This document shows positions 44,375-54,732 of a DNA stretch of 64,000 nt, piece by piece. A program made the translations under genes and the position numbers. Positions within the stretch are counted from its first letter, which is position 1. Each line of letters starts with the position of its first letter. The notes under the pieces were generated by a model. That model was not told where the DNA came from, ran no database searches, and saw only the letters and a program-made list of their open reading frames with translations. The stretch spans positions 248,001 through 312,000 of the forward strand of contig JAHQRK010000019.1 in the NCBI GenBank assembly GCA_019828595.1. Reading direction: 5' to 3'. The stretch comes from Aphanomyces cochlioides (Eukaryota; Oomycota; Saprolegniomycetes; Saprolegniales; Verrucalvaceae).

Positions 44375-46827
44375 ATGGGCGACGTGCGGGTGGTATGCCG
44401 TGTGCGACCGCCAAATGCGATGGAAATCGCTCGTGGAGCTGCAGGTATGCGCTGTGTGAAGACGCAGTCTCCAGGTCTCGTGCAGCTCTTCGCGGACGGC
44501 ATGGAAAGCGGCGCAACCCCGACATCATTTACGTTTGACAGCGTCTTTGGAGAAGAGTCGACACAAAAGCAAGTGTTTGACGAAGTCGCAAGGCCGGTCG
44601 TGGCGGATATCATGGAAGGATACAATGCCACAATATTTGCATATGGTCAGACGAGCAGTGGGAAAACGTTTACGATGGAAGGCGCGTCGATTGACGACGA
44701 TGAGATGCGCGGCATCATTCCCCGCACAGCGACTGAACTGTTTGCGCGGCTCATGGAAGCTGATGAGAACATGGAATTTGTGGTGAAAGTCAGCTACATT
44801 GAAATTTACATGGAACGCATTCGCGATTTGCTCGATCCGTACAAAACTAAGACAAATCTCCAAGTCCGCGAAGACAACGACAAGGGAATTTATATTGACG
44901 GCGTTACCGAGCTTTGCGTGACGAGCGACGAAGAACTCCTCGCAACGATGCGTAGCGGTACAGTCAATCGAGCTGTCGCCGCCACCGGCATGAACGAAGG
45001 GAGTTCACGTTCCCACAGTGTCTTCATGGTCACTTTATACCAGCGAAACTTGGAAACAAACTCAACCAAGGTGGGAAAGCTCTACTTGGTCGATCTTGCT
45101 GGTAGTGAAATGGTGCGCAAGACCGGAGCGTCAGGAAAACAGCTCGAAGAAGCCAAGACGATCAACAAGTCGCTCAGTGCACTTGGTATGGTTATCAATG
45201 CCCTCACTACCGCCAATGTCACTTTTGTCCCTTACCGCGACAGTAAACTGACGCGTGTGCTGCAAGAAGCTCTCGGTGGTAACTCACGGACGTCTCTCAT
45301 CATCAATGTCTCGCCAAGTATTTACAACGCCCCGGAAACGCTCTCCACCCTCCGATTTGGCAATCGCGCCAAGGCCATCAAGAACAAAGCCGTCGTGAAT
45401 GCCGAGAAGAGTGCTGAAGAGTACAAGCAGCTCTTGGCCAAGGCCGAGAAAGCCATCAACATGCAACAAAACTACATTGTTGTACTTGAAACACGGCTGA
45501 AGCAAGGAAATCAAATTCCAGCCACGGAAGCAGCCACAACACCGCCGCCAGCGGAACTTGCAGCGCTTCAAACTCTCCAAGAACGTGTCTTTCAGCTCGA
45601 GGAACAACTGAGCGAAGAAAAACAAGAGTCTAGTCGACGCGGCGATGAAATTCGATCTCTTACCTCTGTTCTCAATGAGACGCAAGCTCTTGTGGACGAC
45701 CTGCAGCGGCAACAACAAGCCTACGAACGTCATCGCCACGACGATCAGACAGCGCGTCTGCTGCAAGAAGAGCTCGCCAACATGAAGCTCGAGATGGACA
45801 AAGTTATGTTTGAAAACCAGGAGCTAAAACTCCACATGGCAACTCTACAGCAGGAGAAGGAACGCCTACTTGCCGAAGCTGCGGTACCTCCTGCATCTCC
45901 TCGGACAGCCATGGACGCGCTTGTGCGACCGACTGGTGCCATGTCGCTCGCAGAGGCCATCGTACCCCCAACACCTCCAGTTTCACGCGCCAGTAGCGTC
46001 ATTACAGACGAATCGCAAGAGCTGACGCAGGTTGCCAAGCTCGAATTAGAGCTCAAAGCTGTCCAAGATGAACTTTTGACCCATCAAGCCCAAGCTCAAA
46101 AGGAAATCCAGAGATTCACAGACGAACGCCGTCAACTCACGAGCCAGGTACGCCATCTTGTTCCCCTAATCGTGATATCCTCTGTGTAGATTGAAGAATT
46201 GGCACTTCAGCTACAAACTGTCCAGACAAACCAACATGCCATCATGACGACGAACGGTCCAACTGGCATGTCGGCCCGAGAGAGGCAGCACATGCGTTCC
46301 ATTCAGCAAAAACTGGAGCAATTGGTCGCTGTCCACCGTCAACTGTTGCGGAAATACGCATCTCTCGAAGCCGAGCACAACGAAGCGCGACAGAAGCTTG
46401 GCCTGCGCGACGAACGGATTAAATCTCTCGAAGTACGATCAACTCCACATTGCATGACCTGATTGCTTGGTCCTCGTAGGCAAATACAAGGCTCATGGCG
46501 AGCAACATGCGCCTCCAATCGGAGAAACACTTGGAAGAACTGAGCGCTTTGCATGTACAACTGGCTGAGCTGCGCAAGAACATGGTTCTCGACACAGTTG
46601 CCGACGACAAGACAACGACAGAGCCCACAACGGCAGCAACAGGTGGAATGCTCCGCCGACAGAACAGCCTCTATCATCGCCAAGGAAGTATGGTGGGTGA
46701 CGGAGTCATTCGACCGATCCGAGGTGGTGGTCGTCGTCAGAGCACCCTTGACACCTCTCCCCCGAAAGCATCCGATGCCCAAGCGGGCGGACTTGGCTTC
46801 TTGCAGCGAATGTTGGGACTCAAATAA
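44375..46827 (+). CDS. Kinesin-1 type heavy chain, plus-end motor
   Basis: Exons 44375-46147, 46190-46432 and 46480-46827 (introns of 42 and 47 nt), 787 aa. The start at ATG 44375 (MGDVRVVCRVRPPN) fits the motor N terminus; the frame is open upstream only from a GTG. P-loop GQTSSGKTFTMEG at about residues 90-102, switch I NEGSSRSHSVF, switch II LVDLAGSE, and the neck-linker area with RAKAIKNKAVVN are all complete, so it should be an active ATPase. A long coiled coil follows, then a basic Gly/Arg-rich end (IRPIRGGGRRQ). The order NINKSLSAL-type block (TINKSLSALGMVINAL) and neck match kinesin-1, which is shorter here than in animals. Confidence 0.93.
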
Positions 46828-46844
46828 AAAAGACTCAAATGATT

Positions 46845-49800
46845 TTACATTTCGCCCCAGTCGGCATCATCGTCGTCGAAATCAATCTCTTCGTCCGACT
46901 TGAGACCAAAGTCGAGCGTGTCTGCACTTGCAGCTGGCGCATTCAAGTCCAGCGATGCAGTTGGGGCTGGCGCCGTGACAGCACGAGCACGGGCTTCCGC
47001 TTCAGCCTTGGCTCTTGCCTCAGCTTCAGCTCTGGCTCGTGCTTCAGCTTCAGCCTTTGCTTTGGCTTCTGCAAGCGTTCGAGCTTGTGCTTCAGCTTCT
47101 GCTCTAGCCCGTGCTTCTGCCTCCGCTCTAGCCCGGGCCTCAGCTTCTTCTCTAATTCGAGCTTCTTCAGCTCGGGCTCGGGCTTCAGCTTCAGCGCGAG
47201 CTCTTGCTTCAGCTTCGGCTCGTGCACGAGCTTCTGCTTCGGCTCTTGCGCGGGCTTCAGCCTCAGCTCTGGCACGGGCTTCAGCTTCCGCTTCGGCTCG
47301 AGCTTCTGCCTCAGCCCTTGCTCTGGCCTCTGCTTCAACCTTTGCTTTAGCTTCAGCTAGAGCTCGTGCTTGTGCTTCAGCGCGTTCTCTTGCTTCGGCC
47401 TCCGCTCTGGCACGTGCTTCTGCTTCAGCTCGTTCTCGTGCCTCTGCCTCGGCCTTCGCGCGGGCTTGTGCTTCAGCCTCAGCTTTGGCTCGGGCCTGAG
47501 CCTCCGCGCGCTCTCTTGCTTCTGCTTCTGCTTGAGCTCTGGCTTGGGCTTCTGCACGAGCTCTGGCTTCAGCTTCAGCATGGGCTTGAGCTTGAGATTC
47601 TGCGTGAGCTCTCGCTTCGGCTTCTGCACGCTGTCGGGCTTCCTCTTCGGCCTTGGCAAACGCTTGTGCTTGTGCCCTTGCTTCTGCTTGCGCCTTGGCT
47701 TCCTCATGTCGGCGCGTCGCATCATTTACGTCTACAAGGAGATGGGTCACATACATATATTAGACGCAAGGTTAAGCTAATTACCTGATGGCGAGCGATC
47801 CAAGACGGGAATATCAAGCAAAGGGGCGCGGGCCAAGTATTCCTTGGCAGGGAAGACGGATTGTTGCGTTTGGGCAACCACTTGCGCGGCTTGGATGGAT
47901 CTTTCAAAATTCTCAAAGAGCTCAACATTCTTGGCAGGGTCAGCCAACGCCTTGGCAGCACGCGTGCTCACTTGAGCCAAATCCTCACGCCAAGGTCCCA
48001 GGACAAGATCAATAGCCGCGGGATCATAAGAGCGCGCAAAGAACGCGGCTTCAGGTAGACGCTTCGTCTCGACAAGGAGCTGCACACATTTCTTGAGTTC
48101 ACCGAGCAAAAAGTAGGCAATAAATGCAACATTGTTGCGGGATTTAGCAGTGGCCAGCTCAGCGAGTTCTGCAAGCTTCGCGCGATCACCTCGCGACGTG
48201 TAAAGCAGCAAGAGAAGACTCAAATCGTCCGAACGACGTGCACAGTCTTCAGCCAGCGAATAATTACCATCGTTCAACGCCAAGTCACCCAATTGCTTCC
48301 ACTTGTGCTGGGTGTCGGTGGCCGACGCATGCTGGTCGTGTTCACGGGCCATCATGATTTCCTTGGCAACGTCAAGCTTGGCCAATTGCACTGCCAAATC
48401 AAACTTTTGATCGGGATCCGTGGACAACACAAGTGCTTCTTCTTTGAATCCTTGGGATTCGAGGAATCGCGCCACGTTGTCCATGAGTTCGGGAGGAATG
48501 CGGGGAAGGATTGCATTTGCAGTTTGGAAATCATGGCGCACGACGGCAGTTTGGTATTCCAGCAAGACCAAGTGCACCGTGAAGCATGTCACGTGCTTTT
48601 GCTTGTCCATCAAGAAGACGACGTTTTCCTTGGGAAGATAGCCCAAGAGGTACATCTTCGTTGGCAGATGGGTAATCGTCATGATTTCACCACCGACATA
48701 ATAGTTGAGTCGACCGCCAGAGTTGACGTAGAGAAAACAATCACCGACCCACGTGCCACTGCTCACCTTTTCAGACATTTCATGAAGCAATTCAAACGCG
48801 CCGTCGACACCATCAGGGTTGTTCGGGTTCGAAGTCGCCACAGCCTCTCGGTTGTATCGCAAGACATAGTACGACGCGTCGCTAGCCAAGACGACGAGAT
48901 CACCAGCATCACTCCAGTAGACATTCTTGATGGTCGCATCAATCTTGCGGATGAAGCGCATGTCGTTATCCCAGTCGTAGAAAGCGATGCAATCAGGGCC
49001 ACGGATACCAATGAGAGCGCCGCCGTGCAAGCCTTCGGCAGTGCAGTGTGTGGGCTTCAACGCCTTGACCTCAGTGAAGTTCTTGAAAAGCACGACTTTC
49101 GACGACGATTCACGCACGACGTAGTCACCAGTGCCGGTTGGCGACCAAGCAAAGTCCAATGCCGATCCGAAACTCTTATTACGGAGTTGTTGAGACGTGT
49201 AAATGATGTATTCGCCGTCGCCGCAAATGACCACAAAACGGCCATTGGAGTTGTGCTTGAGCTTTTGGGGGAACACTTCGCACGAGCCCAAGTCACGACC
49301 AGGAAGTGGCACACGTTCGCCATCCTTCAGGCCCATTTCTGCGACGACACCCTTGACAGAAGCTGTTTGGATTTCATTGTTGTTGGCCCAAATCAACTTG
49401 CCCGTCGCATCCATGCTGACAACAGGCGTATCGTGACCCAAACGAAGAACGACGCTGCCTTCGTCGTAGCCGATTGCAAGGGCGTTGCTGTTATCAAGGC
49501 CAGCAAGGCACCACGCACGCTCCATGCCGTAGTTGAGAGTCGTCTCGGCGCGGTAGGTTGTGCTGTGCCACATACGAACAGCGCCATCTTCACATGCTGA
49601 AATAATCAATGGGAGACGTGGATGGTACAATACATCAGCCAAGTTGTGTGTGTGGCCATCAAGAGTGTGCACAATTGTCTTGGTTTGGTAATCCCACACC
49701 TTGACAGTCTTGTCATCAGATCCAGAAATCAAGTAAGGCTTGTCACCGCCCGGGTAGTAGTCAATGCAATTGACACCGCGTTCATGACCTTCGAGGGTAA

Positions 49801-50376
49801 AATGAGGATGCGAGGATCCAAGGCCCCAGACGCGAATTGTGCGATCAAGCGAGCCAGTGGCGAAAGTGTTGGTATCCTTTGGATTGAACTTCGCCATCAT
49901 AACATAGTGTCCATGGCCTTCAAAAACTTGTGTGCAGAGCCAATTCTTGTCCCAATCCCACATCTTGACAGTCATATCATCGGCACAAGAGAGCACAATG
50001 GGAAGGATTGGGTGGACTTCGAGGTAACGAATGTAATCGGTGTGGGCATCAAACGCCGTCACTTTGTCCATCGTGTTGTAATTGAAGACGCGGAGCTGCA
50101 AATCGTCCGACGAGGCAATGATCCATTGCTTTCGTGCAATAAAGCGCGCGTTGCGGACTGGCAACGTCGACACTTCAAACGATTTTACAAGTTGTTGCTT
50201 GTCGTAGTCCCACAGCATGACCGTACCATTGTACAAACCAGACAAGACCCACGGCTCCGTTGGGTGCAAATCCACACTCTTTACACGCTCCGAACGGCTC
50301 GAGAGCTTTTTCTTGATGTCCAGGCGCAAAGGCTAGCTCGAATTAGACAAGATCGACCTCCCATTCAACTTACCAT
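46845..50376 (-). CDS. COPB2: Coatomer subunit beta' (beta'-COP)
   Basis: Exon 1 is only the start codon (50374-50376), followed by a 41-nt intron; then 47785-50332, a 53-nt intron, and 46845-47731, 1145 aa in all. The spliced N terminus [19 protein letters not shown] matches beta'-COP. Two WD40 propellers (residues about 1-300 and 320-600, with KMWDWDK and KVWDYQTK) and an alpha-solenoid follow. COPI coats Golgi-to-ER vesicles, and the first propeller reads dilysine signals. From about residue 865 a Glu-Ala-Arg repeat ([13 protein letters not shown]) of about 245 residues makes a long charged helix, then an acidic end ([16 protein letters not shown]). The long tail is not usual for beta'-COP. 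The stop lies 17 bp from the kinesin stop. Confidence 0.95.
46975..47690 (-). repeat. Minisatellite coding the Glu-Ala-Arg tail of beta'-COP
   Basis: About 700 bp of variant 12- and 18-bp units such as CGGGCTTCAGCTTCAGCT that keep the E-A-R frame. Frames on the other strand stay open too, which explains the long apparent open frames there. Confidence 0.85.
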
Positions 50377-50660
50377 GGTTCCTCGCGTGGGCTTCTACAA
50401 ATGCGGTCGGGAAATATGCGGACGGCAAGAAACCTGTATAAATTAATAATTTGGGATAAATTATCAGAGGAAATGGTCATTACGACTTGTCGACATCTGA
50501 TTGGTCAATCAAATCGATGAAATTTCACATATATCAAATGTCTATCACATATCTTTCGAGCTTCGTCATGACCTGACAAAATGTAGACTGGAGAGCGAGA
50601 CCATGAGGAATCAAGCATACATGAATGGTTGTTTTGGCATTAACAGCTAGATTACACCAT

Positions 50661-51572
50661 CTAGAGGTGAGAGATCGAGGGAGCTTGCTCGAGTGCCGAC
50701 GTTTCCACATCAATGAGAATAAATCCGCGGTCAAACCCGACTGCAACGTTTGTTGAGCGACTCGTAAGTGTCCAAGCACGGCCCAAACTTTCTTCTTCCA
50801 ATCGCGCCACGGCTTTACCTGTCTCGAGCGACCAGACACGAACAGTCTTGTCTTCGCTCGACGACACAAGCCACTTGGACGAAACGGATGAGAGGGCGGT
50901 GATGTTGCCTCGATGGCCATTAAATGATCGGATGAATCCCAAGGTCTTTTCATCCCAGAGCTTGATCGAGGTATCGTCCGCACCCGTGACGATCCCAGCA
51001 TCCACGAAACCAACACAGTCGACACCTTTTTCATGAGCATTCAGCACGACTTGCGTCGGAACTTCATTGCCAAGTTTCCACAGGCGAAGACTGCAGTCCA
51101 GACTGCCGCTTACAACAGCTGACGGATCTCGAGGATGAAACTTCGCACTCATGACGTAATGTTCGTGACCAGCGAATGTGTCTTCATTCGTCCACTCCCG
51201 GTCCCAGTTCCACGTCTTGACCAGCTTATCGTCACCAGCTGAAAGCACGAATGGAAGAGTCGGATGAACATCGAGGCTGCGGATGTAGTCGGCGTGTGCT
51301 TCGATTTGAGCAATTCGGGCCCACGATGCACATTCGTAGACATGGAGACGCCCATCGTCCGCACCAGCAACGAGCCAGTTTTGTCGGGGAATGAAGCGAA
51401 CGGCACGGACAGGATGGCCGATGTCAATGCGAAAGAGAGGGGGGCCTTCAAGGGTGGTAGTTTCAATCACTTCAATTCCGCCGGAGTGGAGTCCCAGGGC
51501 TAGCCAGGGCAGAGTAGGATGCCAATCGACAGACTTCACGCGGTCAGTAGCTCGAATCAACTTGTTTTCCAT
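50661..51572 (-). CDS. Free-standing beta'-COP-like WD40 propeller
   Basis: A single exon of 303 aa from ATG 51572 (MENKLIRATDRVKSVDWHPT). Strong paralogy with the first propeller of beta'-COP next door: DRVKSVDWHPTLPWLALGLH against [20 protein letters not shown], and ADYIRSLDVHPTLPFVLSAG against [20 protein letters not shown]. Seven WD-type blades, then a stop; the second propeller, solenoid and tail are absent. Same strand and about 280 bp upstream of COPB2, so it looks like a partial tandem duplication without the COPB2 introns. It may bind cargo or dilysine tails without joining the coat. Frame intact, so not an obvious pseudogene. Confidence 0.85.
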   Translation of the reverse strand: MENKLIRATDRVKSVDWHPTLPWLALGLHSGGIEVIETTTLEGPPLFRIDIGHPVRAVRFIPRQNWLVAGADDGRLHVYECASWARIAQIEAHADYIRSLDVHPTLPFVLSAGDDKLVKTWNWDREWTNEDTFAGHEHYVMSAKFHPRDPSAVVSGSLDCSLRLWKLGNEVPTQVVLNAHEKGVDCVGFVDAGIVTGADDTSIKLWDEKTLGFIRSFNGHRGNITALSSVSSKWLVSSSEDKTVRVWSLETGKAVARLEEESLGRAWTLTSRSTNVAVGFDRGFILIDVETSALEQAPSISHL

Positions 51573-51915
51573 GATCAAATGCGAAAATGGCTTTATTGTT
51601 TAATATCCTCTCTGTCTGATCGTTGAGCCAATCATGAAATGCCAGCACCATCCCGGTGGCACTGTCAAACACCAAGTACACATTTGGATCCAAAAGATCG
51701 GCTCCATTGAGTAGAGCGGAAGAATGCAAGCCCAGTACTGGAGCTACGGTCGCTTTAGGGCATGATAGGGTGGCCTTACGCTTCGAAAAGTTGTCCTGGA
51801 AACCAGTAAATATATTTGTATCAAATAAATAAATATATTTCTCATAAATATATTTATTTCAAATTCGAGCGAATACAAACATATTTATTTATTTCGGTGA
51901 AATAATTTCAAATAT
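51573..51915. other. AT-rich flank of a hAT relic
   Basis: Repeats of AAATATATTTATTT on both strands near 51805-51900 resemble hAT subterminal repeats. No gene. Confidence 0.45.
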
Positions 51916-52256
51916 TTGAGTGGTCATTACGTTCGCCAAGCACAACAGTTTGGGGCCATTCATGAGTTGAATGGCTCTAAAACAAGTTCTGACGACTTTT
52001 GTGTTGGCAATTCTATCCTCGATAGAGCTTTGAAGAGGAAGAAAACGAGGCTACCTAGTGCGATTTGCGCTTTCTTGTCCCCACATCAAACGTCTGCGAA
52101 CGTTTGTTCTCGAGAGTGAAGAATGCATTCGGAGATCGACGCCAAAATGTGCTTCCAATCAACTGTGAAGCCCAAGTGTTCCTGAATGCGAACTCTTTCT
52201 TGTGGGATGTTCATGACATCAACACATTTGTCAATGAAAAGATTAATGAAGGTTAG
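51916..52256 (+). pseudogene. hAT transposase relic, C-terminal domain
   Basis: Two overlapping frames. The first (51916-52119) gives SILDRALKRKK and the beginning of the dimerisation domain, the second (52065-52256) continues RFLVPTSNVCERLFSRVKNA and LNANSFLWDVHDINTFV. One frameshift near 52070-52100 separates them. The ERLFS motif is the hATC signature. Compared with the fragment at 22708-22842 it is a different subfamily. Confidence 0.7.
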
Positions 52257-52787
52257 AATACAACTTACAATATGCATAATATATTTTTGTGTGTGAATAT
52301 ATTTATTCCTGCCAGGGCAAGTTATTTACCTTACTAGTATTTGTAAATACTTCGAAGTATCCGATCATGAAATAAATAATAAGTAATTATTTCGGAGACT
52401 CTGCTGCAAACCCATCACGCTTGTCAGGGTGAACTGCCCATGCCCATTCACAGTCGGTCGGTCCAACTAGTCGCTCCCTCTATGAGTCGAACCTTGTCGA
52501 TAGAGCTAAACCCCCGTCCAGTGCTGTGATAATGTATGACCGTTGCAACCGCCATGTGATTCCAACGTGCAAGGCACGACCTTTGGCTCCAGTTCGCCCC
52601 GTATCACCGAGGTGAAGATCCCATGTGGGCCATCTAGCTGCGTAGCTTGATGCGTTTCCAGTACTAGTAAATTGTTTGTTTTTATTCCCACGACGTGTAT
52701 TTATCCCCGCAAATTCATTACTTTCACCTCAACTTGGGGCATTTACCCGTGGATGGAATCTGCGAGGTGCTGAAAATACGGTTGTGG
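52257..52787. other. Intergenic, AT-rich then mixed
   Basis: CAGGGCAAGTTATTTACC near 52313 looks like a hAT end (CAGGG start), with TTCGAAG palindrome nearby. No gene. Confidence 0.4.
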
Positions 52788-53102
52788 CTAATGGGCTTGC
52801 AAGAGCTCTTTGGCTTCCTCGATGCACGGCCAGTTAGCATCCTCGGGGAGTTGCTCGAGGAGGATTTCCACTTCTTGCTGTATCGCATGGAGGCGACTCG
52901 TGCTTTCCGGCAACATGGCTTCTGTCTCGGCGAGCACCTCTTCTTGTTTCCGTATGTCGTGGTCGTCGTACTTTTCACGGTCCGCGCGCATCGACTCTAT
53001 CTTGAGAATCTGCTTGGCCTTCTCCTTCTCATAGTACACCAAGTCTTTCTTGGATCTCTTCAAGACGCCGACCTTCACCTTGAGTTCCTTCTCCTCCACC
53101 AT
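52788..53102 (-). CDS. TBCA: Tubulin-specific chaperone A (tubulin folding cofactor A)
   Basis: A single exon of 104 aa, normal length. TBCA is a cytosolic three-helix bundle that captures beta-tubulin released from the CCT chaperonin. Family marks: LKVKVGVLKRSKKDLVYYEK, the conserved MRADREKYDDHDIRKQEEV, then MLPESTSRL at the second turn. The ATG 53102 follows an acceptor-like TCAG 8 bp upstream, so a short first coding exon may be missing, since the usual N terminus is a little longer. Confidence 0.88.
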   Translation of the reverse strand: MVEEKELKVKVGVLKRSKKDLVYYEKEKAKQILKIESMRADREKYDDHDIRKQEEVLAETEAMLPESTSRLHAIQQEVEILLEQLPEDANWPCIEEAKELLQAH

Positions 53103-53213
53103 GATGATCTGAAGAGGCGGGCGGTTGATTGGTCAAAAGGTCGAAAAAAATTTGTCATTTTTTAGTCAACTTTTGGATAGAAAAACGCGAAAAATGAACC
53201 AAAGTGGTCAACT

Positions 53214-53771
53214 TTGAACCATGAGGAGGAGCGCGCACATCTCCGCGCCGCCTTGGGTGCAATCTATGACACACACGACGACATGGTGAGTTTGGCACCC
53301 AGCCATTCCCCCCCCTTTCGCACTATGCAGCTCCGTATGGATGACGTGGATGACGCAGGGGCTTGGAGAGCTTGGAGAGTATATGCGATGGGAAATTCTC
53401 CACATCGACTAGGGAGATCCAACGAAGTGGCTGCAAGATGCGGCGTTTGGGTAAGTTGATGCATCTGTCGCTGCCAAGACAAGATAGTGAAATAAAGATT
53501 GTGGGTGTGTATACTGTTGTGGCAGGGAACGAAGGCTGGACTGTCGCTCTGTTGTAGTGTCCATGTCGATGGAAATGTTAGTCATCACGATATTGTTGAC
53601 GTGTGAGTCGGAATTCAGGTGATGCTGACACGCGTGGACGAGTACATGTCTACGTGGCAGTCTGGCCATCTTTTCAGCGTCACTGGCGATATATCATGCT
53701 CCAAGGATGCATCCTCAAGGTTGCTCCCAACTTTTCAAAAGGCGCCTCTGCGATTGTAGACAATTTCTAGC
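53214..53771 (+). other. Possible multi-exon gene, not resolved
   Basis: Exon-like pieces: NHEEERAHLRAALGAIYDT before a GTGAGT donor at 53286, DPTKWLQDAAF before GTAAGT at 53451, and a last block VHVYVAVWPSFQRHWRYIML ending at 53771. They look like parts of a PH- or C2-like domain protein, but I cannot join them in one frame with credible introns and no start is clear. Confidence 0.3.
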
Positions 53772-53809
53772 AGTCACTATCATCCACAATGCGCCTCGCC
53801 ACGCTAAAG

Positions 53810-54064
53810 TTACGCTGGTCGTTTCTTGGGTGCGACGAGCAGCTCAATGTCGCTTTTGATGAGTACAAAACCATTTCCATCGCATTCTGAGCAAAACGTA
53901 CTCACTAAAGTCGTTTTCTTGTTGATTACGACTCGATTACGACAGAGCGGAACACGTTCATCGCGTGTGTTCAAAGCTCGATAATGTTGGTAGAGCGTGT
54001 AGCTCCAAATAATTTGTGCTTGAAGTTCCAGTTGTTCGATCCAGCAGAGGCCGCGAGATGTCAA
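53810..54064 (-). CDS. Hypothetical protein, partial model
   Basis: A frame without ATG (open from about 54100) reading RGLCWIEQLELQAQIIWSYT, then RALNTRDERVPLCRNRVVIN, and ending LLVAPKKRPA. It reads like a conserved helical protein, and GTGAGT near 53910 may begin an intron that removes the central part. Start and function unknown. Confidence 0.35.
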   Translation of the reverse strand: MTSRGLCWIEQLELQAQIIWSYTLYQHYRALNTRDERVPLCRNRVVINKKTTLVSTFCSECDGNGFVLIKSDIELLVAPKKRPA

Positions 54065-54480
54065 ACGGTCGTCAAATGTGTGTGCTTTGGTTTCTTCATG
54101 TTGTTTCCCCAGTCAGAAGAGTGACGAGCAGAGTATATACTCGGCGACATCCAGACGACCAAATGGGCGGTGTTTCGATCCTACAACTCGCTCTCCAAAG
54201 CACAGCCCGCGTGTTCTTGTTCGTGACATGTTCGAACACTTTTGAGCCATTCAGACTTCGCAAAGAACTGTAGTAATCGCGACCATACGACTGACAACGA
54301 CCCGCAGATTGTTGACGACATGATGACGACTCGTTAGAGTGTGGTAGACACTGATTAGGCCCCCCATCGAGTCGAGTAATCATCTCAAGTCTTCCCACCA
54401 ATTGATCGGATTGAACCAAATAGTGTAAGATTCGACACTATATTCAGTATTCCCCAAGCTCTCCCGCTTCCGTTTCCATC
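54065..54480. other. Intergenic, nothing recognised
   Basis: No domain on either strand. It must contain the promoter of the microprotein gene at 54481. Confidence 0.45.
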
Positions 54481-54732
54481 ATGCCCTCCGGTCGAAACGC
54501 ACAAGGCAACCGCTACAACTCGCCCGCGCCGTCGCAGCCCAACACGACGAGCTACCATTACTCCAACACGAATGGATCGTACTACTACTCGTACGAGTAT
54601 GCTTGACTCTCAGGTTATACTTTGTGTGCTTTGACTAGGAACTCGAATGGATCGACGTACTACAACAACGGCCGCGGGTCCTCCACGTACACGACCCCCT
54701 CAGGCTACCAAGTGCCCAGGTCGTCCGAGTAA
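54481..54732 (+). CDS. Tyr/Ser/Asn-rich microprotein
   Basis: Exons 54481-54596 and 54639-54732 with a 42-nt intron, 69 aa. The two halves are internal repeats: SNTNGSYYYSYE at the end of exon 1 and SNGSTYYNNGRGSSTY in exon 2, so the intron separates two copies of NGS-(T/Y)-YY. No membrane segment or known domain. Similar short Y/S/N/G-rich proteins with NGSTYYN exist in fungi, as far as I recall; their function is unknown. The exon-exon fit (GA then G, coding Glu) supports a real gene. Confidence 0.65.

Noticed and set aside
46900..47790. Long Leu/Phe/Ser-rich open frames on the plus strand
   Set aside because: They are the mirror image of the Glu-Ala-Arg minisatellite in beta'-COP; the repeat keeps several frames open.
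48293..49600. 435-aa open frame on the plus strand
   Set aside because: Antisense to the well-supported beta'-COP gene, with no domain of its own.
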